Assembly (NCBI GenBank): GCA_905178155.1
Contig: CAJINV010000010.1
Coordinates: forward strand, 3,182,587-3,246,586
Direction of reading: 5' to 3'
Origin: Amoebophrya sp. A120
Taxonomy: Eukaryota; Sar; Dinophyceae; Syndiniales; Amoebophryaceae
DNA: 64,000 bases
Shown here: piece by piece, positions 46,701 to 56,597 of the stretch
Layout: the number at the start of each line of letters is the position of its first letter
Position numbering within the stretch: position 1 is the stretch's first letter
Translations under genes and position numbers: made by a program
Notes under the pieces: model-generated
Database searches by the model: none
What the model was told of the DNA's origin: nothing
What the model saw: the letters and a program-made list of their open reading frames with translations, nothing else

Positions 46701-49700
46701 GATGATAGTTCTGCATGACAAATTCATGTAACAGTTGAGAGTGTAACGTTAGAGAACGCCGTACATGGTTCGCGGGATCTCAGACACCTGCATCTGGATT
46801 TTCGTTTCGGTTTCGAGATTTTGGACTTTGGTGCTAATCCCATCGTCGTCGTCGTCATGGTCGACTCTAGATCCAGAAGCAGGTGCTTTTGGTGACTTCT
46901 TTGTTGTAGCCGTTGCTGACTTTGGCGTCTGTTCTACTGCTCCGCGCTGCACTTCTACTTGGGAAGCTGTAGACGCTGCACCTGCGCCAGCAGTAGAAGT
47001 CGTGCCTGCTGGTGCTGCTCCACCGGCTACTGGGCTAGTACCTGGTGCAGTGGTCGCACCAGCTCCACCAGAAGTACCGGCAGGCGTCACACCAGGAGAA
47101 GTCGTCGTGTTTTTCTTGAGCAGACTACCCATCAGATTCCCGATCATCCCGCTTGGAGATGATGTAGTACCCAGAGGAGCAGTCCCTGTGGTCTATTGCA
47201 CGGAAAAATCCCCCCTCCCCATATTGAAAGCATGTCCCTCCGAAAATTTGTGATGCAGATTTGTGGCCACAAATCCTGTCTGTCTTGCCAGAAGGCAAAT
47301 CCAGAGACTCCGCCACGATATGCAGGCGGTTTGTAATGCTGCAAGGCCTACAGGGCAGATGTCTGCCATGCTAGGCCCCTACACCAAAAGGCCCCTGCTT
47401 GGGCTTGCGATCTGCGCGCAGTGCTTTCCTGCAAGACAAATGTGATTTGTGTACGCAAATCCCGCATCACAGATTTCCGTTTTGATATGCGGAGGGGGGA
47501 TTTTTCATTTTGATATGGTCCCACTCAGGCTCAACGCGTTCGTCGGGCTCGACATCGGCGACATCACGATAGATACCGATTTCATATTCGGCGGGGTCGT
47601 ACTGTGTTGAGCAGGATCGAGGCCCACCGCCGCTGCGGCGGAAAGGGGCGATGTGGGTGCGGAACTATCTGCTCCGTCTTGATGGCCCCTGCTCTCAGTT
47701 TTCCATTTCAGCAAGGTGCTGGGTCGTTCGGAAAAAAAGGACAGGTCTTGTTTTTTCTTCTTCACCGGGGAGTTGGCGTTGGCCTTCGCCAACCTCTGAC
47801 TTTCCAATTTTTTCTTCAGCGCGTAGTTCTTCATTCGGGGGGACACCGACATGGTTTGCGACAAATCCAAGGTTTTGGAAGAGGAGAGGCTCATGCTCGA
47901 CGTCGACTTCCGAAAACTGTTCAAGGACATCAGTTTCTGCGGACTGGACGAGTTCGCAAGTTTTCTGTTCCGCATCCTGGTGGACTATCAACAGGAAAAA
48001 TCCCCCCTCCCTATACTGAAAAGGTGCATTTCTGGAAATTTGTGATGCTGATTTGTGGTCACAAATCGCGTCTGTCTTGCAAGAAGGCAATTCCGCAGAC
48101 AACCGCCGCACTGCGCAGGCCGTTTCTCATGCTGTTGGGCCTACAGCGCGGAAGTTTTTCATGCTAAGTGCCTAAGCCGAAACCTCGGTACTCACACTTG
48201 ATATGGGCCTTCAGTGCTCTCCAGCAAGACAGCTCGGATTTGTGTACACAAATCCAGCATCAGAAATTTCGGTCTGATATGGGGAGGGGGGATTTTATCT
48301 TTCGATATGGACAGCTGTTGCTTCGCGAGAAGTTCCTTCTCCAGCTCCTTCACGTCGAACACTCTTTCCACCCGGTCGACCTCTTTCTGCAGGGAGTCGT
48401 AGTACTTTTCGCGTTTTTGGGTCTCGATCAGTTTCTCCTTCTCCATCTGTTCCTGGAGAAACAGCTCCCCGCGGCGTCGTTTCTTCTCCAATTTTAGGTC
48501 CTCCATGGTCTGCTTCGCGAGCGGGGAAATGTCGCCCTTGTTGGAAATGTCGAAAATCTCCGCCTCCGATTCAATCGGGCGGAATTCCTCCCAGCCGACC
48601 TTGCGGTCGAACTCTTCTTCGTACTCTTCTTGCTCTCGCTTCCGCGCGTTGGCCATGGCGCTGGTGAGGAAAGACAAGTCCCGGTCCGGCCCCCAGGTTT
48701 TCATCGTGTACCTTCTAACCGTCGCATTGTGGTCATGTTTCGGCCCGGAGGACCCCGCAAAAATGCGCTCGTAGTCTTGGAGTGCTCTTTTCTTCTGCCT
48801 CTCAAACTCCGATAGTTCTTGTATGGGCTGATGTAGTTCCTCCCTCGGGTGGAAAAAGTTCGAGGTTTTGGTCGTGCGATTGGAATGGTTGTTGATAGTA
48901 CTACCCTGGTGCATCCACATGAAATTGCTGTTTCCGTCCTCATTCATCAAAACAGACGAGTCTTGGAAAATCGGGTTGAAAGATGTTCCACCATCTTCTG
49001 TCGCCCCGTCCGCGTCTCCGTGCTCTCCGCCAGTGTAGATTTTCAGATTCTGACTGTTGGTCCGAAACCCACCCCCTCGGGTTGTCGTCGATGTCGCCAT
49101 GCTATCAAGTGTAAAAGTGTCTGGGTCTGGAAGAGTGCGCGACTTGTCATGCAGCTTTTCCATGGCCCACGAGGTCTGGAATGCAGGACCTAGCATGACA
49201 GATTCTGTTCGATCTCTCTCATGCCTATCCTGCATGAGAAACTCCCTCCCGACTTGGTCAAAGCTGGGCGACTTTTGGTAATCATGCAACACAGATTTTT
49301 GCATGTTTCAGATTTAGCATGACAAGTTGCATTCTTCCAGACCCAGACATTTTTACATTTGATACATGCTGCTTCGCGGGCTGTTTCCACTGTTGATGGA
49401 CGCAGCGGACGCAGTCAAGTTCGGGTTATGAGAGTGCACAACTCCCCTCCCCCTCATTTGTATAGCATGCACGGCAATCATCATCATCATCATCATGTAG
49501 TGGACACCCGTACCCAGCGCCACAGGTCAAGCATCCCCTCCCCGGGGGGTGGGCGAGGAAGCACTTTCGGCGACCTCAACATACAAAAGCCGAGCGCTAC
49601 CACGGCAAGTCGCCCCAATAAAAGTACCAACCAAGCATCAGCAATACAAGCATCAGCAGTACGGCAATACAAGCATCAGCAAGAATGCCGGTTTTGCATG

Positions 49701-52700
49701 ACAAATTTGCACTCCTGGAGTGTAGTGCTATTTGGGCTACCCGAACTTGTCATGCAAACAGTGCCAAAGACCAAGGCGTGAACTAGGCATTTTGCATGAC
49801 AAATGAGGGGGAGGGGGAGTTGTGCACTGTCATACGGGTTACTGGCGTTGCTGAAGGCGGAGGTCGTGGTGCCAAATAACGGAGCTCCTTGTTGTGCACC
49901 GCCGTGTTTCGGCGAAGAGGCTGCAGTAGCTCCGCTGACAAATTCCACGACGGGTTTCTTAATATGCGTCATCATCCCGCTAGTACCTGGTCCTCCTCTC
50001 GTCCGCCACTTCGGGTACTCCATCACCAATGGCAATTGTTTCTCCTGCTTCGAAAAGCAATCCTTGTACAGGTCACTGGGAAGCTTCACCGGGGGTAGCT
50101 TCACCGTGATTTTGTCTTCTAAAACCGAGGATCTGAAGATCAAATTATCCACGGCGTACTCGTAATACAACGGCCGGACTTGTTCCACCCCATGATTTTG
50201 AAGCGCCTGTTGTTTATTCCGCGCGGTCACCGCATTTATTTTCGGTGACGTGCCACCATGATTCGTGAGATCGATACGGAGGTGCGGTTCCTGGAGGATG
50301 TTGAGAGTGGTTTCTTGTTGGTCAGCAGATGAGCCTTGAAGGAGATGTTGGTTTTGACTTTGTCTACTAGTATTTTCTCCAATGTTATTCCACTCCACCG
50401 AGCTGGTGACGGACCCAAACCCGACCTTTGAGCTGCTTCGCGAGTTCTCTGCGGTTGTCGACTGGTTTTTCTGCGAATCAAAGTCGTGTGGGTCAAAGTC
50501 CCGAACGAGCGGCGCGAGCGTTTCTCGGACCTGCAAATTCTGGCACTTCTCGAAATTGAGACGAACGGGGGAGTTGGAGACCAGTAAGTCGTCCATTCGA
50601 GAGTTGTTCGGCGAGATTACGCCACCAGCGCTTTTCGGTGACGATTCTGGAGATGAATTTCTCTCCTTCATTTCCCGTTCCCACGCGAGTTTTTTCCGGT
50701 CTTCTAACAGCTTCAACTTTTCCTTCTCTACCGCTTGTACCCTTTCATCCGCAAATTCTTTTTTCAGCCGCGAAATGTCGCGCAGTTCCCATTTCCAGAG
50801 ACTGGACATGAGGGAATTTCGCCGGCGCTCCTTCTCTTTCTTCTCCCGTTCGGACATGCCTTTCGCAGTGGTTTTCCGACGACTGAGGGATTTCGAGGGT
50901 GGTGAGTGAGAAGCGGAGACCACAGCAGGACCTGCATTAGCAGCGGCCGCCGCCGCCGCGCCAGCCCCAGCAGTAGCAGAAGTATCCGTTGTTGTGGAGG
51001 CTTGTGCACCAGCTGCGCCCTCTGCAGCTCCTGCTCCGGGCCCGGAAGTAGATGAGCCAGTCGCAGAACTCGAGGAGAATCCGCTCGCTGCAGTGATGTT
51101 GTTGGTCTGGGATGATGAAACGCCTGTAGCTTCTTTTCCTCCTGTCGCGATCTTCACCTGAGAGGCACTCTTCGGTGACAAGGCTGATGAACCAGCGCCG
51201 CCTGCTGGAGCAGTGGGGGAAGAAGTTGTACCTGCACCGGCACCCGCAGCTCCACCAACATCCAGGCTCGATTTCGACGACGCCATGAGACTCCCCGTGC
51301 TCGCCCTTCGTTTATTCCCGGCTGCCATCGCTTTCGGGGTCGGATTCTTATGCTCTTCTAACGCGAGCATGGCGGCGTCCGCGAGCGAATCCACTTCCAA
51401 AATGCGGCTGGACCGTATGACAGTGCACAACTACCGTACCTCTCCCCCTCATTTGTAATTGTATATTAGCATGAACAGCAATACAAACGCCGGCACCTAT
51501 GGAGCCTGTGCATGACAAGTTCATCATGCGCGTAAGGTAAGTAGTCCTGCTTGGGCTACTACTTTCGGAATCTGTCATGCAAACATCACCACAGTGCAGC
51601 GCTTAGATTTGGTATTTTGCATGACAAATGAGGGGGAGGGGGAGATGTGCACTTCTCTCGTAGATCGGTCAAATTTCCTCAATTTCCTTGCGGCTTTCTG
51701 TTTCTTCACCACTTCAGCTGCGTGCTTCTCAGCGGCGGTTACGTGCTCGTTGAAATACTGTTTGGACAAAACCCCGCTCTCCAATTGCTGCTCCAAAATC
51801 GACAACGACAGCGGTCTCTGCACGGCGGCGGAGCCGAACCCGATCACCTTCTTCCTCTTCTCTTTCAGGATCCTCGCCCGCGCCGGGTCCAAATACCCAT
51901 GCTTGTTTTTCGACACAGATTTTTCCTTCTGGATACTAGTACTGTGCTGCTGATGAGGATCGACATCTTCAGGTAGGTCGTCAATAAGAAATTGCTCTAC
52001 CGTTTCTTGGTGAATCACGAGTCGCTTATGCTGGCTCTCGTGGTTTTCGTTTTCCTCCTCGCCGTCGCCGTTGTTCCCTTTATTGTTCCCGTTGCCTCCT
52101 CCGCCCCGCCCGTTGGGGATCTCTTTCCTGTCTGGCGTTTCTTGCTCTCCTGCGTTATTTGATGTTCCCAACAGTCCTAGACTCACGTTGTTGAACTTGT
52201 TGCAGATGTCGACCTCGTGCTCAATTTGGTTCAATTTGATTTTCTCTGCCAGCTGCTCCTCGGATTCTACAAAAGGGTACTGGACCAACCGCGGGCCGCC
52301 GGCGAACATCAAATTCAGTTATGGATTGCAAATATGTCTGGGTCTGGAAACTTGTAATGCTAAAAGTGAATGTTAGACGCACTACAATACGCAGCTATGC
52401 ATGACAATTTTTTTCGCTGACATGTGTTACGTATTCCGCATGGCAAACTGCGTTTTCGCATGACAGGCAAGAGGGCCTTTTCGTGCCCATGCAACACAGA
52501 TTCTCGAGTCATGCCAGACAAGCATGACAAACTTGCATTCTTCCAGACCCAGACTACATTCATATTTGCAGTGCGTATCAGTTTCGCGGAATACACCTCC
52601 ATGCCGAGCTGTTTCAGCGAATCCCGTTCCGGCTGCCCAAACGCCTCCGGATACGCGTGCTGCAGGTAGACGTCCCAAAAGAGCGACGGCTTCGTCTTCT

Positions 52701-55475
52701 GCTGCTGGATCAGGTGGTGATTTATCGGTGTCTTATTACTGCTGTGAAGGCCGCCTCCTGCGGAACCCGTTTTATTGGTCAAATCCGCACCTCCTGCGGT
52801 ACCAGCGCCTGCTCCCTTAGCCATACTCGAGGCGGAGGTCACCTGCATATTTTGCTGGTTGCTCGCAGTAGTTCCGAACTCTTCGCCGCTGGAGCTGGTG
52901 ATGTGGTGCAGTTGGTCCTTTGGATCGAGGGTCGCAGCGGTTGCTTGGAGGGAGGAAAACATGGGCATCGTCCCGTAATATGCATTGCAAATGTGTCTGG
53001 GCGGTCTGGAACAATGCAATTCGTCACGCTGAGTCGGGATCGTGCAAAGATTTGTGTTGCATGGTTACCAGAAGTTGTCTACAACTTCTGAACAAGTTTG
53101 GAGGCAGTTTCTCATGCAGGAAACGCATGATAGAGATCTCACAGATTCTGTCATGCTAGATGCTGCATGCCAGACCTCATGGGTCATGGAAAACCTGCAT
53201 GACAAGTGCAAGTCTCGCAAAAATCCTCCAGACCCAGCATTATTTGCAGTTGATACGTAACGAAATTCGTCCATTTCGTTTTCCGTTCTCTTCTATCCTG
53301 TGCAAAAGCATGGTATTCGTATTGCAATCATGCATTACAAATCTTTGTGTTAAGTCAAATCCGCATTACAAATTTTACTTCCCATGCTGAGGAAATTTGT
53401 AATGCATTTATACGAGTACGATGCTTTTGCAATGCATATCTTCCGCCCGACTTGCAGCTCGCCGTCCGGTCCCAACAGCTGTTCCTCCTCCTCGTCGCTG
53501 TCATCTTCCCCTTGCACGCCCGTCTCGTCAATCTGCACCCCCCACGTTTCAAAAGCCCGCTTCAAACAGTCCGCCGCTTCTTCCAGCGTACAGAGGAATC
53601 CCTTGGGCACCTGGTCCGGCGGCCCGAAGATAATCTTCTGCCGCTTCTCCTGGGAATAGTTGAGATACGGTGGATATCAAATGCAAAAGTGTCTGGGTCT
53701 GGGAGAATGCAACTTGTAATGCGTATTTCAGAACACAGAAAAGTCTCTCATGCATACGTAGCAAAAGCTGCCCACTTTCTGTCAGCAAAATAGGGGACTT
53801 GTCATGCGGATTCGGCATTGCGGAAGCTTCTCGAAACCTGTGATGCTAGAGCTTCCATGCCAGACCTTCTGTGTCATGCAAAAACAGCATGACTCTTCCA
53901 GACCCAAACATTTTTATATTTCATAGTGGAATCGGCTGCCCGGCCAAAGTCGTCGGCCCGCCCTGGTACAGTTCGCCGAACTTGGCGAGGGTTGTCGGGT
54001 ATGGCATTCTCAACTGTTACACTCTCAACTGTTACATGAATTTGTAATGCAAGACTGCCAAACGTGAAAGCAGGAAGATTGCGCCTTTTGCATTACAAGT
54101 TTGGCGCCGATTTAGATGCTGTTTAGCCCTTCCGAAATTTGTCATGCGAAGCAGCTCGATCACCTGCCGGCTTAAGGTACTTTTGCATGACAAATTCATG
54201 TAACAGTTGAGCATGTAACGTTTGAGAACGCCATATCGTGCGGCGACCTGCTCCCGACGTGGAAGATGAAGTGCTAGTAGCAAAACCTGCTGAGGGAACA
54301 AGATTTTGATCAGTAGAAGAGCCTCCTCCTGGTGCACCATTGTTTTTCATCTGTTGCAACATACTCACTGCGTGCTTATGCGGGGACAAAAAATCCGGCA
54401 ATCCCTGGGACGTGACAGTCGGGTCCGCGCTGTAGTTTTTCCCGAACGCGTGCGTAGAATCGTCCAAAACATCCTTAAACGAGGCTTTCTCCAGATCCAG
54501 CTTATCTTTTTTACTCCTTTTCTGACCGCCAGCTCCTTTAGTCGTCGCGCCGTCAGTTTTGCCATTCCCCGTGTAACCGCTGTTCCAAGTTTTCTGCCAC
54601 TCCGCCATGGGCACTTTTCCCGGATTTACCGCACCCTGCGCGGCGGTCAGAGCCTGCTGCTGGTGTGGTCCTGATAAAGTTGTGCCTTGTTTAGTATTTT
54701 TCCCCTGCTTCACAGCTCCGTCCACAATGTATTTGTTGTTGTTCGCACAATACTGCTGCCAGAACCGCCACTTCCGCTCCCACTCGTCCAGCAATACCGG
54801 CGTCCCTGGCTTCAGCATCTCGTTCTTCTTGTTTTCGAAACGGTCGCGCTTCAGCTTCTCGTTCGCGATTTCAGTAAAGGACTTGTGTCCGGTATGGATT
54901 GTAAAAATGTCTGGGTCTTGAAGATTAGCACTTGTAATGCTTGCTTTCCATACCTAGAAAATCTGTATTGCATAACCAACAAAAGTCGCAGCCTCTTTTG
55001 TCATGCAAAAACGCAGTTTCTCATTCGGATTGCCTATGAGAAAGCGCGTTGGGAAGTTGTCATGCCGGACTGCATTCGGAAGTGTTTTCCTCATGCCCAT
55101 TTTAGCATCACAAGTTTCCAGACCCAGACATTTTTGCATTTGATATCCGGTGAGAACCGACAAAACGAAGCACTGCGCCTTGTAGGAAATCAGTTCTCGT
55201 TTGTTCAGCGAGTGTTTCCGCAGAATGATCCGCAGCACACGGAAAAGATTCTTCTCGACTCTGGTTTGCGGGTTAAACTGCTCGTACAGGTTCTTCAAAG
55301 GCTGGTCGCACTGTGGGAAAAGCAATCGCGGGACGATTCCAGACTGCTGTAGTGCCGCTTTATTGTCCGCGATGGCGGCTTGTGGGGCCTGTTTCGGTGC
55401 GTTGCGACCACCTGCTCCCGGGGCGGGCTTGTTGGGACCTGATGAAATTATATACATCTTGACGGAGAGCTTCAT
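31800..55475 (-). CDS. G8: giant leucine-rich-repeat protein, ~4,026 aa
   Basis: Start ATG at 55473-55475 (MKLSVKMYIISS), stop TAA at 31800-31802. Forty introners interrupt it. Deleting each with one TSD leaves 12,081 nt, exactly 4,027 codons, with every join in frame. Exons are the intervals between the listed elements, minus one 5-bp TSD copy. A ribonuclease-inhibitor-type LRR domain (LQFLDLSFNHNCG, LKSLCLNNCGLD, LKSLELRGNPHGYL) lies near residues 2190-2650. Flanking parts are Lys/Glu-rich helical segments and Ala/Gly/Ser/Thr-rich linkers. Conserved-looking blocks include LLARMLSLKPTQFRMLGRFL, SQPSWYLFDYVGLNWDKLV and FEPQDFGKIPTEIYESKARI, none of which I recognise. No membrane span or signal is evident. 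Probably a scaffold (inference). Confidence 0.85.
31893..32155. mobile_element. IE-8 introner
   Basis: TSD TTCTG/TTTTG (4 of 5). Removal joins MAQQ to NAFV in G8. Confidence 0.88.
32456..32761. mobile_element. IE-9 introner
   Basis: TSD TCGAT/TCGAC (4 of 5). Removal joins IYES to KARI in G8. Only copy of this family here. Confidence 0.87.
32836..32996. mobile_element. IE-1 introner
   Basis: Flanks TCAGG/TCACA (3 of 5). Removal joins KYNV to KDEI in G8. Confidence 0.85.
33084..33376. mobile_element. IE-7 introner
   Basis: TSD TTGGC/TTGGT (4 of 5). Removal joins SENQ to AVLF in G8. Confidence 0.9.
33501..33728. mobile_element. IE-3 introner
   Basis: TSD TCAGA/TCAGA. Removal joins PVFL to KEQE in G8. 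Confidence 0.93.
34088..34243. mobile_element. IE-1 introner
   Basis: TSD AAAGT/AAAGT. Removal joins SLLF to SYDK in G8. Confidence 0.93.
34391..34650. mobile_element. IE-2 introner
   Basis: TSD TCGCT/TCGCT. Removal joins WDKR to EFET in G8. Confidence 0.93.
34693..34914. mobile_element. IE-3 introner
   Basis: TSD ATCTC/TTCTC (4 of 5). Removal joins SGEK to KNTV in G8. Confidence 0.9.
34968..35121. mobile_element. IE-1 introner with mutated first base pair
   Basis: TSD TGAGT/TGAGT; the left end reads TCTGCTGTGC for the usual TATCCTGTGC. Removal joins DHTQ to AKQP in G8. Confidence 0.9.
35346..35607. mobile_element. IE-2 introner
   Basis: TSD GCGGT/GCGGT. Removal joins LVTA to LLAA in G8. 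Confidence 0.93.
35658..35926. mobile_element. IE-8 introner
   Basis: TSD AGCGC/AGCGT (4 of 5); right end GTA. Removal joins LLTL to APRC in G8. Confidence 0.88.
36447..36698. mobile_element. IE-2 introner
   Basis: TSD TTCCA/TTCCA. Removal joins SSLE to RGNT in G8. Confidence 0.93.
36741..37055. mobile_element. IE-5 introner
   Basis: TSD GAGTC/GAGTC. Removal joins GVDS to PSLS in G8. Confidence 0.94.
37492..37648. mobile_element. IE-1 introner
   Basis: TSD TTCCT/TTCCT. Removal joins DDEE to DGDT in G8. Confidence 0.94.
37690..37990. mobile_element. IE-7 introner
   Basis: TSD GGTGT/GGTGT. Removal joins ANTR to KQVS in G8. Confidence 0.94.
38094..38328. mobile_element. IE-3 introner
   Basis: TSD TCTGT/TCTGT. 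Removal joins QRQK to TANN in G8. Confidence 0.94.
38705..38915. mobile_element. IE-10 introner
   Basis: TSD GTTGC/GTTGC. Removal joins SSAT to TKVF in G8. Confidence 0.93.
38962..39271. mobile_element. IE-6 introner
   Basis: TSD AATGT/AATGT. Removal joins LQNI to PTSY in G8. Confidence 0.93.
39666..39815. mobile_element. IE-1 introner
   Basis: TSD CAAAG/CAAAC (4 of 5). Removal joins RYVF to DLLN in G8. Confidence 0.9.
40436..42373. mobile_element. IE-5 introner with palindrome-rich insertion, 1,938 bp
   Basis: TSD AGCAG/AGTAG (4 of 5). The terminal ~110 and ~180 bp match other IE-5 copies (about 320 bp); the middle is foreign. Removal joins NVLYY to AIES in G8. Confidence 0.88.
40550..42195. 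repeat. Palindrome and TCGATTCCTTG arrays
   Basis: About a dozen copies of the palindrome TTTCGTACAATTGTACGAAA or close variants are scattered through it. A forward array of about eleven TCGATTCCTTG-type units (41190-41310) faces an inverted array of AATCGACAAGG units (41449-41520), so the block can form a very large hairpin. Single array units also mark its left end (40595-40620) and right end (42068-42135). Long open frames here come from the repeats. Confidence 0.85.
42503..42766. mobile_element. IE-2 introner
   Basis: TSD CAGAT/CAGAT. Removal joins NDNL to WDFT after the LRR domain of G8. Confidence 0.95.
44146..44310. mobile_element. IE-1 introner
   Basis: TSD CGTTT/CGTTT. Removal joins VQTG to LARE in G8. 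Confidence 0.93.
44366..44627. mobile_element. IE-2 introner
   Basis: TSD TGAAC/TGAAC. Removal joins LEFT to EVNK in G8. Confidence 0.93.
45010..45277. mobile_element. IE-2 introner
   Basis: TSD AAGGT/AAAGT (4 of 5). Removal joins FDTL to NILQ in G8. Confidence 0.9.
45334..45642. mobile_element. IE-7 introner
   Basis: TSD AACAG/AACAG. Removal joins SLLF to LEQE in G8. Confidence 0.93.
45694..45838. mobile_element. IE-1 introner
   Basis: TSD ACCTC/ACCTC. Removal joins FARC to EKDN in G8. It is separated from the next element by an exon of only about 31 nt. Confidence 0.94.
45875..46024. mobile_element. IE-1 introner
   Basis: TSD GTAGG/GTAGG; left end TAC. Removal joins HSAY to QKAH in G8. 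Confidence 0.92.
46302..46461. mobile_element. IE-1 introner
   Basis: TSD AATCA/AATCA. Removal joins FFDF to RVGK in G8. Confidence 0.94.
46516..46763. mobile_element. IE-4 introner
   Basis: TSD CATGG/CATGG; right end GTA. Removal joins PRTM to AGRM in G8. Confidence 0.93.
47194..47515. mobile_element. IE-5 introner
   Basis: TSD TGGTC/TGGTC. Removal joins SGTT to GTAP in G8. Confidence 0.95.
47986..48307. mobile_element. IE-5 introner
   Basis: TSD TGGAC/TGGAC. Removal joins QQLS to TRMR in G8. Confidence 0.95.
49103..49364. mobile_element. IE-2 introner
   Basis: TSD CATGC/CATGC. Removal joins RSSM to ATST in G8. Confidence 0.94.
49427..49834. mobile_element. Enlarged IE-3 introner, 408 bp
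   Basis: TSD CGGGT/CGGGT. About 170 bp longer than other IE-3 copies because of an internal expansion with CAATACAAGCATCAG repeats. Removal joins ASNP to NLTA in G8. Confidence 0.93.
51416..51662. mobile_element. IE-3 introner
   Basis: TSD GACCG/GATCG (4 of 5); right end GTA. Removal joins FDRS to SRIL in G8. Confidence 0.9.
52320..52577. mobile_element. IE-2 introner
   Basis: TSD TCAGT/TCAGT; right end GTA. Removal joins SAKL to NLMF in G8. Confidence 0.93.
52979..53255. mobile_element. IE-2 introner
   Basis: TSD CGTAA/CGTAA. Removal joins EFRY to GTMP in G8. Confidence 0.93.
53294..53438. mobile_element. IE-1 introner
   Basis: TSD TCTTC/TCTTC. Removal joins VGRK to RTEN in G8. Confidence 0.94.
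53675..53925. mobile_element. IE-2 introner
   Basis: TSD GTGGA/GTGGA. Removal joins PIPP to YLNY in G8. Confidence 0.93.
54000..54235. mobile_element. IE-4 introner
   Basis: TSD TCGGG/TCGTG (4 of 5). Removal joins GRRT to TTLA in G8. Confidence 0.91.
54893..55145. mobile_element. IE-2 introner
   Basis: TSD TCCGG/TCCGG. Removal joins VLTG to HKSF in G8. Confidence 0.94.
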
Positions 55476-56597
55476 CACATTCACAGCTTTATGATCATCA
55501 TTTGCAGTAGTACAAAAGCATCACGTACTGCAATGATCAACCTATGATTATACCAGGCACAGCCGCTCCCAAACTGCCGCACGGTAGGTCTTCATCCTTT
55601 GGGCCGGACGAAAGCCACCAGAGATCTAACAGCAAATCTCGGTACCGCCGGATTAGACCCTTATACGGGTAACCGCTGCCTGTACTCATTGTGTTGATGT
55701 ATAGCGACTGACTAATTTACCTTTCGTATCGTTTTTTAAACTCCTTCCAGGAGTTCACCAAAAAAATCTCCACCTCCATCGGGCAGAGTTTTTGACGCAT
55801 GGCCCGGGCACGTCTTGTAGTTCTCTGTAGGTTTTTTTGATTTCGAAGATGCAGCATTCATTTACTTCAGTGGATCAGCGACAATAAAACGAAGCAGGAG
55901 GCAATGCGAGTGCCAATGCCAAAAGAAAGAAAAAGAACCCAGTTGTGTCCTTGCCGAAATAAAAAGTAAAACTACCCCGACGAAAAGATTGACTAAGGCA
56001 AACCCGGACAGACACCAGCGATCAAGATCGTGAGTGGTCGACCAGGTACAACAATCTTTGACCGAACGCGACTTCTTGTCATCTTCACTAGCACAGGAGC
56101 TAGTACTAGCCAAAAATTAAAATGCGAAAGTGATGCCAATGCCACGAAGTGAACCTTTAGTTTTTTCATGCATGAGGATCTTCACGATGCCCAGACGACG
56201 CAATGATCCACAACGAACTACATGATCCATGATTCCGGGAAATAAAATCATCTAGCCGTAGTTGCGTACTTGTTGAACGAAGTAGAAATTCCCCACGACA
56301 TCATGCGTAGAAATACTCATCAGCAAGAAACCAAGAAAGAGAAGAACTACGGGGCAACAACTCGGGGAGGGCAGAAGTTCTTTGCGCGTTTGGGTCAAGT
56401 AGCACCTTCTGCGCGACGTTCATCTTATTTCTTGATTAACCGGACTACTTGTTACTTCGCACACCAGCTGCATTTGAGTTATTGTATCTTTTCCGAGTCG
56501 TGTAGATTCAGTCCTACTCCTAGTCGTTCTCTTTATTGTCCTCACGTACTTGCACGCATATTAAGATGAGGGAACTACTATGTATTGACATCATGAT
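55476..56597. other. Intergenic region between G9 and G8
   Basis: No supported gene or repeat. It must contain the G8 leader and the G9 3' region. No introner is present. Confidence 0.6.

Noticed and set aside
49676-51430. 584-codon frame as a separate gene
   Set aside because: Its start and end lie in introners; TSD-exact joins show it is an internal exon of G8.
55500-55560. Possible introner remnant (ACAAAAGCATCACGTACTGC)
   Set aside because: Only one end-like word, no partner end and no TSD.
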